Positions 29,866-34,787 of a stretch of 64,000 bases of DNA are shown here, piece after piece. The notes beneath the pieces are model-generated. The model saw only the letters and a list, made by a program, of their open reading frames with translations. It did not search any database and had not been told where the DNA came from. Made by a program: the position numbers and the translations under genes. Source of the DNA: Zoroaster sp. YZ-2022 (lineage: Eukaryota > Echinodermata > Asteroidea > Forcipulatida > Zoroasteridae); NCBI GenBank assembly GCA_029582265.1, contig CM055816.1, positions 27,510,366 through 27,574,365 of the forward strand. The letters are read 5' to 3'. Numbering within the stretch: position 1 is the first letter of the stretch; each line of letters begins with the position of its first letter.

Positions 29866-32680
29866 GTACCAGGTTAAAATGAGTCGACCGTTTTTGACTA
29901 GTAAAAGCATTGTCTGGTATTGTTCAGGGTGGTCAAAATGAGAGTAAAAACCAGTCAAAAATAAACGACCAAAGAAGATTTTGCTGTGAACATGGGCAGC
30001 ATTGAAATAAATGTGAATGAAATTGAAATTTAATTGAAATTAATGTACTCGGGGTCCCATAAGGTTTATCGCAAATAGTGGCTGCAAGGAATTGTGGGAT
30101 GTCTTTGGACCCAACAGCGCCACCATGTGCCACGGAATGAACCCAATACCGCCACTTTTTAAGAGTTTTTTGCAACCACTAACCAGTTAAAAAAATGATT
30201 CTATCAATTTTTGGGGTACAGAAAACAAAAACTATCTTTTAAATCCACTTTTATGATGGTTTTCGGACTTTATTTCCCTTCTAAAAAAATCCTCCCCTTC
30301 AGAAAATAGAAGGATCCTATTACATGTATACGGTAGTTGCCACTTTGCATCGTAACTAACAGGATCCTTTTAATTTTGGCTGTGGATATTTTGCCGGCAC
30401 CGGCTAACTTTTAGTAAACGCTATTTAGCCAGAATGGCACTGAACATGCGCAGTAACTGTTTTTTGGGACTTAAAAATTTTACCGTGACAAATGTTAGTC
30501 TGGTTCCGCACCAACATTGTCATTGTGACTTCGTATTCACAGACAGTGTTGGTTGTAAGCACCGTCGATATCAAAATTTTCAATAATCAATATATCGGAA
30601 ATCCAATATCGAGTATATTCGATATATCGATTATCCCATGTAAATGTAAAGACCATAAATTAAAAAAAAAATGGAAATGGAAACTGCATCCAATATGACA
30701 AACTATGCCTTCACAAATTTCCCGAAAGCGGCAGCATTTTTGAGCTACTAGTTTCCTGCAGGCTGTGAGAAAATAGTCACAAGCTCTCTCTCCCATACAA
30801 GATTTCTGGCTACGCAACCGGCAGTCCCGGACATCACAGGGGAGCCTCCCTAGCAACAGTATTTCTAGGCAACCAAGTTGGAATGTGACATGCACCTATG
30901 GCTCAATCACTCCAGTTGCGGTGGAAGGAACATCATATTCATAAAAGCATAAATGGTCCGTGATGAAAGCAACCAATGGTGTATTTATTTGCCGGGAAGC
31001 GGCTCATTTCATTGGTTGAGATATCATCGCTATTCTTCGGCAAAGAACACTAAATTTTAATACCGGTGGCACATCCTCAAATTCCGGTGGCCTTTAGCTG
31101 AACCCGAAATAGATACTTTGTAACAAACAAGAGATGCATTGTATCAATTTGAACAATGCGGCTATCAATCATTCTCTGGAAAGGCTTTTTCTGAGTTGAG
31201 ATTTTATTTGGGCATTTTTTTTTCAAAGACCAGGGAAAATTTTACACGAAAAATGAGGGAAACTGAAATGACATTAAATTTCACCCCCGTTTTGTGTACA
31301 TGCACATGGATATCCGATTCAGGCATCCTTTCATCGGCGGATTTAGTGGGGGAGGTCACGCCTTTCTCCAAGCGTATTTTTAATTGCTCATGTTTTTATT
31401 TTAATCAATTACAGCGCCGGGCGTTACCGGCGAGAACATGTGGGAAAATATCAGACAACAGAACTTTTTCAAACCACAAAAAATAAACAAATCAATTCTC
31501 ACGCCTTTTTCCAGAAAAAAATTGCTCATCATCTTTATTAATTTCATCAATTACAGTGCTGGGCATTACCGGCGAGATAATGTAGGAAAATATATTTAGG
31601 GACAACGGAACTTTCTCAAAGCCAAAAAAGGGCAGCTTCTTTTGAGGTTCTGCATTATATGGGAGACCGCGAATTCCAGCGAAAGCAGGTCTATCGCGCG
31701 CTGAACGTGGCGCAATACAATCTTTGGTTGACATCGATGTTTGGGAATCCAAAAACATAACTGGGAATCGTCCAATCGCCGTCAAAATTGGTCAAGAGGT
31801 AGAAAACAAGTATAGAAAAATTATTTTTGTGGTTTGATAAGGTATTTTACTCAACTTTTGGTAAATCGTCGATAGTTTTGATGAGCAAGAGAGAACCCAA
31901 ATTTTGAAAAATTTTTTTGGAAACTTCTAGATGCCGCATTCAGAAAATTCGAGAACGAGGTTGAAGTAGAATATGTGACCTACGTCTTCGAAAAAAAAGC
32001 TACTGGGTACGTCAAAAAGAACGGCCTCAGCGAAACGTAACAAAGCGCTATCTCCACGGTGTCTTCGCCACGGCGATTCAACCCGAGATTGAGGCCGCGG
32101 CCAAAAAGATTTGCGGCAATGCGTGGGATACGCATATACCTATAATAGCATTTACTAAAAGTTAGTCAGTGCCGGCAAAATATCCACTGTCTTTAGTGGT
32201 TGCAAAAAAATTCCAAAAAACCCTGAAAAAGTGGCAGTCACATGTGACATTTTTCTTTCCGGGGACGAATTTGTACCAGCAGGGGGAAAATTTGTCCGGA
32301 GAAAATTTGTAAGAGATGACTTGATAGGCACTCATGATTGTTAATGTTAGTTGAAACTTGGAGGAAGGTGTTAAATGTGATCTATATTATAATTATATAG
32401 GCCTAGGCCCTGCCTAGGCCTATATAAAATTAACGAAGCATTTACCCTGTCGTCAGTTGCTCCATCGTCTTCACCCGCTGCATTGTTACTTTTTACTTTT
32501 GCCCCTACACTGCCTACTATCTCCTCGCTAAATCTGTCAGATTTTCTCCTGTGATAGAACTTAGAAGTAAGCTCCAACAGCTGCACCAATTGCCAGTGGA
32601 GCCCCAATAGCCAACGCAAGTTGCCATGATTTAGGCCAAGAACTACCGACCTCGGCGCTCGGCTTGCCACTGTCGGCCAT
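8988..32680 (-). CDS. TOMM70: TOMM70, mitochondrial import receptor subunit TOM70 (whole gene, ten exons placed)
   Basis: TOM70 is anchored in the outer mitochondrial membrane. Its cytosolic TPR solenoid receives Hsp70/Hsp90-bound precursors, including carrier proteins, and passes them to the TOM pore. Ten exons spanning about 23.7 kb join in phase: an anchor helix, the N-terminal TPR clamp with the family text NKGNKYFKAGRYEQAIACYN and STFYQNRAAAHEQL, RYVKALFRR, the QFIQSYFSSFSDD linker, ALLLRATFYLL, RANALIKRGSM, and LEPDNPTAYVHRG. About 500 codons are recovered against roughly 600 in vertebrates. The C-terminal part (vertebrate text around AKKYGL) was not found to the left. As given there are two frame breaks (exons 1 and 8). 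Every intron except 1 and 2 holds a tandem array or mobile element. Gene identity is certain; whether this copy is functional is not. Confidence 0.9.
9630..9727 (-). CDS. TOMM70: TOMM70 exon 9 (TPR)
   Basis: Acceptor ATCCAG|GCTCAGAG and donor CGAGG|GTAAGT; 98 nt, phase 0 to 2. It encodes AQSDQGQFSVADEHFQKAIA then LEPDNPTAYVHR. LEPDN-T-YVH-G is shared with vertebrate TOM70. Confidence 0.95.
9728..10168. other. Intron 8 remainder, nothing recognised
   Basis: Includes a tandem CCCCTGACAGATAA pair near 10033-10065; otherwise nothing. Confidence 0.4.
10169..11030. repeat. Decayed tandem copies of exon 8's 3' end plus donor in intron 8
   Basis: On the minus strand CTATGCCCAG|GTAAG-like joints recur. 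The clearest copy is at 10935-10988, where about 50 bases match the true exon end (GTGCTGAGGCCATTGCACTC). Others start near 10324 (with CTGAGGCCTTTGCACTG), 10437, 10849 (without donor) and 10169. Copies are separated by C-rich spacers such as CCCATTCCCCTCCC. The units are imperfect and one is split by the hAT MITE at 10455. Confidence 0.85.
10455..10844. mobile_element. hAT-type MITE, copy 1
   Basis: The start TAAGCTTGGGTGATATCGAT and the inverted end ATATCGCCCAAG belong to the family at 11724 and 19683. Flanks CATACAGA and GATACAGA agree in 7 of 8 bases. It is inserted inside one of the exon 8 3'-end copies. Confidence 0.75.
11076..11304 (-). CDS. TOMM70: TOMM70 exon 8 (TPR), frame broken at a (TA)n run
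   Basis: Acceptor CTTCAG|CTGAATC and donor GCCCAG|GTAAGT. The first part reads LNLLLDRIDDAALDFEKCNK and LKSDFALAHAR. The second, in another frame, reads YSYAKYRQALVHQSPMQLQT then AMQQLEDSTKKFPTCAEAIA and LYAQ, matching vertebrate KKFPRCAEGYALYAQ. The switch occurs at TATATATA (11204-11211). The exon is 229 nt; phase 0 at both ends requires a multiple of three, so one base too many or two too few. Confidence 0.9.
11464..13320. mobile_element. Outer inverted-repeat element hosting a hAT insertion
   Basis: GGGCCAAAGTCATGGTACAA at 11464 is matched in inverted orientation by the right end finishing CCATGACTTTGGCCC at 13320. The arms continue through GAGAAGCC and GGCCAGGC. Without the hAT element inside it would be about 0.37 kb. 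It lies in TOMM70 intron 7. No clear target duplication. Confidence 0.8.
11724..13208. mobile_element. hAT-type element, 1485 bp, perfect 8-bp target duplication
   Basis: Termini TAAGCTTGGGCGAT and ATCGCCCAAGCCTA are inverted. GCAGATAC flanks both sides exactly (11716-11723 and 13209-13216), the signature of hAT transposition. Terminal regions are dense in TATCGCGATA words. The 1.1-kb interior has no recognisable transposase, so it is non-autonomous. Confidence 0.9.
13401..13535 (-). CDS. TOMM70: TOMM70 exon 7 (TPR)
   Basis: Acceptor TTTAG|TTGCGAGCC and donor GGACAG|GTAATA; 135 nt, phase 0 to 0. It encodes LRANALIKRGSMHMQEGNST then DAMNDFITAVRIDPDNADIY and HHRGQ. LRANALIKRGSM and YHHRGQ are identical to vertebrate TOM70. 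Confidence 0.97.
13575..13806 (-). mobile_element. SINE family A, minus-strand copy in intron 6
   Basis: The reverse complement shows the body (AGTATACAGTGCTATACAC) and the tRNA-like part (TAAGACGTCTGCACTAGTAA, GGAGGTCATGGGTTGAATTC). It separates exon 7's acceptor from its tandem copies at 13840-14240. Confidence 0.8.
13840..14240. repeat. 90-bp array carrying copies of exon 7's acceptor and 5' end
   Basis: Five units with GAGAAACCAAACAAA at about 13871, 13961, 14051, 14138 and 14222. Each also holds TGATCAATACATTGGTTCTC or a variant, the counterpart of exon 7's first 22 bases and acceptor (TGATCAATGCATTGGCTCGC, CAACTAAACAGAGAAACC). The acceptor AG is altered in most copies. The SINE at 13575-13806 was inserted later between exon 7 and the array. 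Confidence 0.85.
14241..14600 (-). mobile_element. tRNA-Leu-derived SINE, family B, minus-strand copy
   Basis: Reading the minus strand: a tRNA-like B box (GGGTTCGAATCACGGCCGT), the body (CCTTGAGCACCACTTAGTTG, GCTATATAAATCCACACA) and an (ATT)n tail at 14241-14260. It matches 62360-62712. The head is truncated before the A box. Confidence 0.85.
15003..15140. mobile_element. Dispersed repeat (GGTGTCCAAATTTG family), copy 1
   Basis: Shares AGCCAGGATTTAGAAATAGG and ACATGTAAATGACAGATGAA with 18236-18392. It is a shorter, diverged copy in TOMM70 intron 6, just downstream (gene sense) of exon 6. Confidence 0.65.
15204..15417 (-). CDS. TOMM70: TOMM70 exon 6 (TPR)
   Basis: Acceptor AAATAG|CAATAAC and donor AAAAAG|GTCTGT; 214 nt, phase 2 to 0. 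It encodes NNTGYRKAHQLFTNGDYDGV, then EACDDEINSEGDKIGEALLL, RATFYLLKGQSAEARPDLDK and LIDMDNGSKK, closely following vertebrate TOM70 (ALLLRATFYLL is identical). The donor GTCTGT is weak at +3/+4. Confidence 0.95.
15451..16187. repeat. 92-bp minisatellite, 8 copies, next to exon 6 acceptor
   Basis: Unit beginning AATGTCATTATTATAGSGGT and ending GGGATGGTTAACTGACAGAA, with an exact 92-bp spacing between starts at 15451, 15543 and 15635. Copies differ at only a few sites (AGGGG/AGCGG, GACAG/GAGAG). The array starts about 34 bp upstream (gene sense) of the exon 6 acceptor. Confidence 0.97.
16314..16630. mobile_element. TTAA MITE (TTAACCCTCCTACTACTAC), copy 1
   Basis: It begins ATTAACCCTCCTACTACTAC and is collinear with 25212-25527 through GGGTCAAAATCAGTCAAAAT and CATTGTCTGGTATTGTTCAG. 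The right end is decayed (GTAAGAGGGTAAAA). About 0.2 kb of unassigned sequence follows. Confidence 0.8.
16850..16990. repeat. Local duplication, about 75 bp
   Basis: TCCAACATGAGCCTTGCCTC occurs three times with AACACTGCTATAACAAACAT around it. Confidence 0.75.
17000..17208. mobile_element. TTAA-flanked MITE (TTAAAGGGACAGTATTGTCAC), copy 1
   Basis: The left AAGGGACAGTATTGTCAC and right GTGATGATACTGTCCCTT are inverted. A second inverted pair, CAGGGCATGGAATTGGAGTG, lies internal. TTAA flanks both ends at 17000-17003 and 17205-17208, as expected for piggyBac- or Kolobok-type insertion. Sister copies: 52409-52621, 61324-61554, fragment 60304-60423. Confidence 0.85.
17861..17979 (-). CDS. TOMM70: TOMM70 exon 5 (linker after clamp domain)
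   Basis: Acceptor ATCTAG|GAGCGAG and donor CATGG|GTAAGG; 119 nt, phase 0 to 2. It encodes ERVPSLPSGQFIQSYFSSFS then DDGISRSDDGYEEDGRGDH. The QFIQSYFSSFSDD core matches the conserved QFIKSYFSSFTDD of vertebrate TOM70. RYK from exon 4 joins directly to ERVPSLPSG. Confidence 0.95.
18000..18230. other. Intron 4 sequence, nothing recognised
   Basis: No repeat or coding signal beyond short AT tracts. Confidence 0.35.
18236..18392. mobile_element. Dispersed repeat (GGTGTCCAAATTTG family), copy 2
   Basis: Contains CCAGGATTTAGAAATAGGGT, AAATGACAGATGAAATAGGG and GACACCCCTATGGTTAACAC. It matches 15003-15140 in the same orientation. The start GTGTTAGCCA and the end TGGTTAACAC are near inverted, suggesting a small inverted-repeat element. 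Confidence 0.65.
18393..19335. other. Intron 4, nothing recognised
   Basis: No repeat match within the window. A 58-nt exon-like segment at 18985-19042 was examined and rejected. Confidence 0.4.
19337..19545 (+). mobile_element. tRNA-derived SINE, family A, most complete copy
   Basis: The head looks like a tRNA gene with an A box (TGGTTGAGAGG) and a B box (GGTTCGAATCC), followed by a body ACAGACACTCGGAAAGCACT and GGTGTAGGGCAAAATTAAAT. Other copies or pieces lie at 13575-13806, 27822-28080, 40980-41030, 51480-51560, 52689-52830, 58258-58310 and 61628-61770. Multiple bodies with the same non-tRNA tail show a retroposon, not a tRNA gene. Confidence 0.85.
19683..20153. mobile_element. hAT-type MITE, copy 3
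   Basis: The left end TAAGATTGGACAATATCAAT is matched by the inverted right end ATTGCCTAAGCTTA. Flanks CTACTGAG and CTGCTGAG form an 8-bp target duplication with one difference. The interior is rich in ATATCGAT words, as in the copies at 10455 and 11724. Confidence 0.8.
20160..20653. other. Intron 4, nothing recognised
   Basis: AT-rich; an ATGGCGGCTTCCATGG motif near 20431 is not extended into a coding frame. Confidence 0.35.
20654..20774. repeat. 58-bp repeat carrying copies of exon 4's 3' end and donor
   Basis: Two full units (from 20654 and 20712) and the start of a third (20770) share AGTCTGGTACCTTGTATC. On the minus strand that is GATACAAG|GTACCAGACT, the last bases of exon 4 plus its donor. 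The third unit is interrupted by the transposon at 20775. Its continuation is the real exon 4 end at 24818 onward. The duplication of the exon/intron joint therefore predates the insertion. Confidence 0.85.
20996..21145. repeat. 25-bp subterminal array (TTGGATCAACGTCAGGATTT...)
   Basis: About five near-identical 25-bp units after a degenerate start. The open frame through it (repeats of INVRISTLDQRQ type) is incidental. Confidence 0.9.
21150..22010. other. Interior of the nested element, nothing recognised
   Basis: AT-rich sequence with no coding or RNA signature. Confidence 0.4.
22011..22248. mobile_element. Fold-back MITE, 238 bp
   Basis: TCTATAAATCAGGGGTCCAA at the left is the inverted match of the right end. 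The arms extend about 100 bp each through ACTTGTGACA, GCAACCATTCAG and AACAACTTAATGAAACATTT, with few differences and a short loop. It was inserted into the 3.35-kb element. Confidence 0.85.
22525..22585. repeat. 15-bp repeat (GATCGGACTTTTGATC)
   Basis: Four imperfect copies of TGATCGGACTTT in a row, inside the nested element. Confidence 0.85.
22907..23050. repeat. Perfect 144-bp palindrome without spacer
   Basis: The 72-base arms are exact reverse complements, with the centre between 22978 and 22979 (AACTT|AAGTT). The outermost matched pair is TGTACGCAATATG... / ...CATATTGCGTACA. No mismatch was found on base-by-base comparison. It lies inside the 3.35-kb nested element. Confidence 0.97.
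23236..23275 (+). mobile_element. Tc1/mariner-like terminal fragment
   Basis: TACAGTTGTAGTCGAAAGTT followed by TACATACACC closely resembles the terminus of Tc1-type elements of the Sleeping Beauty kind (AAGTCGGAAGTTTACATACAC). Neither a second terminus nor transposase text was found, so it is a fragment. Confidence 0.55.
23276..24140. other. Rest of nested element, no gene recognised
   Basis: Contains short open frames without recognisable domains. ACGT-palindrome subterminal words begin near 24145. Confidence 0.4.
24317..24616 (+). pseudogene. HARBI1-like transposase N-terminal fragment
   Basis: A 99-codon open frame with good start context (AAATGG). After a basic start it reads DDVELMKRYRMPRHVLLEVI, then HPTKRSHAIPATLQIITALR and FFAEGSFQLTSGDLSGIS. 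This follows the N-terminal region of Harbinger transposases/HARBI1 (fish to human text RSRAIS...TQVLAALGFYTSGSFQ). The DDE nuclease domain is absent because the frame stops after SGIS. The element is non-autonomous; this fragment cannot be catalytic. Confidence 0.8.
24824..24933 (-). CDS. TOMM70: TOMM70 exon 4
   Basis: Acceptor TTTCAG|ATGCAACTGC and donor GATACAAG|GTACCT; 110 nt, phase 1 to 0. It encodes DATAVCILENFTHGQSMMLA then DKMLKELGKEKAEKRYK, matching the TOM70 segment after the clamp domain. A transposon terminus starts at intron position +7, right after the GTACCT hexamer. The donor now has a weak +3 to +6 context. Confidence 0.95.
24934..25211. other. Intron 3 sequence next to exon 4
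   Basis: No repeat or coding signal recognised. Confidence 0.35.
25212..25527. mobile_element. TTAA MITE (TTAACCTTCCTACTACTAC), copy 2, complete
   Basis: Flanked by TTAA at 25212-25215 and 25524-25527. Ends CCTTCCTACTACTAC and AATAGTAGGAGGG are inverted. Body as in copy 1. TTAA targets indicate piggyBac- or Kolobok-type mobilisation. It lies in intron 3 next to the 27-bp array. Confidence 0.9.
25640..27190. repeat. 27-bp minisatellite in TOMM70 intron 3, about 57 units of donor-like sequence
   Basis: On the minus strand the unit is GTAAGACACCTGTCTTGTCT followed by GTGAATG, so most unit joints read AATG|GTAAGA, a good match to a U1 binding site. A few units are shortened (e.g. around 26985-27010) and variants give GTAAGG or GTAAGT. 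A block with CACGACAGG and CCAATCACAG near 25790-25815 recurs near 26625-26650, showing a second-level duplication of about 840 bp. Because 27 is divisible by three, long open frames run through on both strands (9-residue periods such as TIHRQDRCL); they are by-products. Confidence 0.97.
27193..27319 (-). CDS. TOMM70: TOMM70 exon 3 (TPR)
   Basis: Acceptor GTAG|AAAAACTATGG and donor TTAGAAG|GTAAGA; 127 nt, phase 0 to 1. It encodes KNYGQVVSDCSKALELNSRY then VKALFRRSKAYENMDQKMQCLE. The donor is also the first base of the 27-bp array, so true donor and repeat are one continuous register. Reading on without splicing stays open for about 200 codons before a repeat variant supplies a TAA near 26584. 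Confidence 0.95.
27405..27532. repeat. 21-bp tandem repeat, about 6 copies
   Basis: AATATTTGAATTTTGATGAA-type units, lying about 85 bp upstream (gene sense) of the exon 3 acceptor. It is AT-rich and non-coding. Confidence 0.9.
27533..27821. other. Intron 2 filler, nothing recognised
   Basis: AT-rich intronic sequence between the 21-bp array and the SINE fragment. No structure was seen. Confidence 0.4.
27822..28080 (-). mobile_element. SINE family A, minus-strand copies in intron 2
   Basis: The end motif CTTGCGTCGGGTGATAA, the body TGCCCTACACTGATG and the head-side GGCAACTCGGGTGGGATTTG match family A reversed. A second 3' end (GATGAAATGTTTGAGTCAGG) at 28030-28080 suggests two adjacent pieces. 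Confidence 0.7.
28119..28292 (-). CDS. TOMM70: TOMM70 exon 2 (first TPR clamp repeats)
   Basis: Acceptor TTGCAG|ACTGCTGAAG and donor CAGTTG|GTAAGA; 174 nt, phase 0 to 0. It encodes 58 residues starting TAEEKAQSSKNKGNKYFKAG and including STFYQNRAAAHEQL. This is the highly conserved first TPR pair that binds the EEVD tail of chaperones; the N of NKGNK and the N of FYQNRAAA are the expected clamp positions. Confidence 0.95.
28293..29300. other. Intron 1 sequence, no gene recognised
   Basis: A 125-codon minus-strand open frame (29030-28653) has no recognisable domain. Part of it is a CpG-rich tract (GGCGCGTTTTCGCGACTCGG), so I do not call it a gene. Confidence 0.35.
29301..29963 (+). mobile_element. 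TTAA MITE copies, one inside another, then split by a LINE
   Basis: A first copy (TAACCCTTCTATGACTACAA, 29301-29413) is cut at ACATTAACCC by the start of a second. The second runs to GTGTAGTAA at about 29527, is interrupted by LINE sequence, and resumes at GTACCAGGTTAAAATGAGTC (29865) before ending near 29963. The order of events is directly readable. Confidence 0.8.
29528..29864 (+). mobile_element. CR1/L2-type LINE 3' end with reverse-transcriptase C-terminal fragment
   Basis: From 29532 the frame reads NWGDRSFSVAAPRLWNHLPT, then KLKSCHSITRFKSMLKTHLM and SQLFKDDVYL before TAA. This is the standard C-terminal signature of non-LTR retrotransposon ORF2. A 3' UTR with GCGCGCTAAAAATC and an (ATT)n tail (29838-29864) follows. 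It is 5'-truncated and non-functional. Confidence 0.9.
30150..32245. mobile_element. Candidate 2.1-kb inverted-repeat element in TOMM70 intron 1
   Basis: Left TGTGGATATTTTGCCGGCAC followed by CTTTTAGTAAA (30381-30418) is inverted at 32150-32190 (TTTACTAAAAGTTAG, GCCGGCAAAATATCCAC). An outer inverted pair is CCGCCACTTTTTAAGAG...GCAACCACTAA (30151-30182) against 32190-32243. The left arm has about 190 extra bases between the two. The interior has a diverged tandem duplication (31405-31480 vs 31545-31630, TTACCGGCGAGA) and codon-like plus-strand segments. Confidence 0.55.
31700..32140 (+). pseudogene. Unidentified coding-like remnant inside the 2.1-kb element
   Basis: Plus-strand segments read like protein in more than one frame: RAERGAIQSLVDIDVWESKN then ITGNRPIAVKIGQEVENKY (31700-31820), ENEVEVEYVTYVFEKKATGY (31950-32010), and ATAIQPEIEAAAKKICGNAW (32065-32130). 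They are separated by stops or frame changes. I do not recognise the family; it may be a decayed element protein or chance. Confidence 0.25.
32446..32680 (-). CDS. TOMM70: TOMM70 exon 1 (start, membrane anchor), frame broken by a 7-nt duplication
   Basis: The ATG at 32680 has a good context (AAGATGG) and begins MADSGKPSAEVGSSW. A hydrophobic helix WQLALAIGAPLAIGAAVGAY follows, then the basic HRRK typical of the TOM70 signal anchor. An acidic linker (GEDDGATDDR) ends at donor ACAGG|GTAAAT. The reading frame stops after AYF, at TTC TAA. It resumes as YHRRKSDR only if 7 nt (32560-32566, a tandem copy of TTCTAAG/TTCTA) are ignored. Without the extra 7 nt the exon is 228 nt, 76 codons, ending in phase 0. 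Confidence 0.85.
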
Positions 32681-32750
32681 CTTGAAACCTTGCACGTTAA
32701 GTCAACCTCGTCCGTAGCATGTACGTGTGTTGTCGAGCAAAATGTTTGTG

Positions 32751-33790
32751 TTTTGGTAACATGATTGTATGGATATAATAAGGTTGTAACGCACATCAAT
32801 GAGGACGAGGTTGAGGAGCTGATTATTAATTTCACGTGGTTTGATATTCAATATGCATGAAGATTATTTTCAAGTCCTAAAATACCATCGATTGGAATCG
32901 ATTCTCACTCCTTCATGACACGCAAACCTGAACCAAACTGAATGATGCAATGTTCGAATCCAGGAGGCATATTTTTTTGCAGGACGAATTATGAACGTGA
33001 CCAATTTCTATGAAATTCCCAATCTTATAAGGCCAAGTAAAAAAATAAACATATTTAGCGTCCCCGCCCGCTTCCTTTTTAGAGGCCGCCTCCTTTTTTT
33101 TTTTTTTTTTTTTTTTTACGAAAAAAAAGGATACATTTTAACGATCTCAGACGAAAAAAATAAATTTTAAAATAAATAAAGATCGTATTTTTTTTACTTT
33201 AGCACACCGTGTATAAAGTTGTCGATTTAAAAAAAAAGAAAAAAAAAAAAAAGGCCCTCTTCCTTCCTTTTTTCAAAAAGGCAGGACGCTAAACATGTTT
33301 ATTTGTTTATTTGGCCTAAACTTGTTTTTTCAAAAATTGCTCACGTTCGTCCTGGGAAAAAAACACATCCATGAGGAGTGGAGGAGGCGGGGGGGGGGGG
33401 GGGAGCGGGGAGGGAACATTAGATTTCTTCCTATTTGTGTGTAGACTACATAAACGTGTTTAGGAATAGGAATGTGTCATGTGCCATCCTCTGTGCCATC
33501 CTCTGTACATGTTACCAAAGAGAAAAGATCCTCTACGATGTTACACGTGCTTAGCTTTTTGACACCTGTTCATATATGATATTTAGCATCCAAACACACA
33601 TCATAGAAAAGCACAATCGTGTTTTAGGCTAAACATGTGAATACAATCTAAGTGTTTATTAGAAATGTTGTTAAATTCTAAACACCATTGTTACATTGTA
33701 TGTGTATGCAGACCGACCCTCATCTAGTCTCGTGCTAGATCCGTCCGGTCTGAAACAGGCCGGAACTCATGGATGGAGATAGTTAAGACG
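32751..33790. repeat. TOMM70 5' flank, duplicated at 54425-55105
   Basis: From TTTTGGTAACATGATTGTAT (32751) to about 33772 the sequence matches 54425-55105 in the same orientation with a few percent difference, apart from insertions. The block begins 70 bp upstream of the TOMM70 ATG, so it should hold the promoter region. Which copy is ancestral is inferred only from its position next to the gene. Confidence 0.85.
33031..33316. mobile_element. Harbinger-type MITE, 286 bp, TAA target duplication shown by empty site
   Basis: Ends GGCCAAGTAAAAAAATAAAC and GTTTATTTGTTTATTTGGCC are inverted, with AGCGTCC/GGACGCT further in. TAA flanks both sides (33028-33030, 33317-33319). The paralogue at ~54690 reads TTTTATAAACTTG without the element, proving insertion and a 3-bp duplication as in PIF/Harbinger. 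The interior is poly(T)/poly(A)-rich. Confidence 0.9.
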
Positions 33791-34400
33791 TTACTCGTGA
33801 TTTTATACGTATAAGCCGCGCCGAATGATCCACTGTGATTTGATAAACCATAGAGCAAGGATAAACCAGTTGCCGCTGCGGGCGCCATTCATTCCTGTCC
33901 ACGGCCGCGCCACAGGAAAAATGCACAATATTCATGACACAATACATGTACTTTGTAGGTCCTGCTCCCCGAGGCCTCTCTCAGACATCACTCACATCAC
34001 AATCACATGAAATTATATGAGTATATGAGACTCTGCAATTTCCTTAAATACCTTTCTCTTTTGATGAGAGTTTCGTGCGAGAACATTTCTTTAATTTATT
34101 ACACAAGTTGTCAAGAATAATTGTGTGCAATTTTGAAAACAAACCAATGCCCTTTTCAATTTCAATGGTCCAGCTACTCTAAAATTATACACTATTTTCC
34201 CCATTCTCATAAATTAGAACTTCTCTGAATTTTCAAATATTTTATTCTTGGTCCATGTACTTATAAAACCTTCCTATTATTTTTTACAGCATGTTCGCTG
34301 TGACATATTATTTTCCTCATTCACATAAATTAGAACTCAGAAATTTCAAATACTTTATTCCATGTACTTCCATAACATTTAAGTGTAAGACTAATCGGTT
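33791..34400. other. Upstream intergenic region, nothing recognised
   Basis: AT-rich; ATTCTCATAAATTAGAACTT and TTCACATAAATTAGAACTCA (about 34195 and 34320) show a local diverged duplication. Confidence 0.4.
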
Positions 34401-34605
34401 TAAAAATAGTCCTATCCCTTATTTTGTCAATATTTTGAATGGTAATTAGTTTTGTGTCCTATTTTGTGCATGTATTTTTAATGTTTTATTATGTATTTAG
34501 TATTTGTTGAGTGTGGTTAATTGTATACTTTGCCTCAATTTAGCCTTTGGCTACAAGTGCAATGTTTTAATAAACCAGAAATAATAATAATAATAATAAA
34601 AAATT
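34400..34605 (+). mobile_element. LINE-like 3' tail
   Basis: T-rich sequence leading to TTAGCCTTTGGCTACAAGTG, AATGTTTTAATAAACCAGAA and an (AAT)n tail: the layout of CR1/L2-type 3' ends. No coding part remains. Confidence 0.5.
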
Positions 34606-34787
34606 TAACTATTATTTTTTACAGCATGTTGACTCCGATGTATAATGGCTCAGACTGAGTTCCAGCCTACAGTACCCCAACACGGCGTTGACACCACATC
34701 CAAATGCAGTATCGTAACTGTTCAAGTCATCAACAATCTTGGTATGGTTTAACGTCTTATGTTAACAGATCGTTTGAGAAGGGGTCT

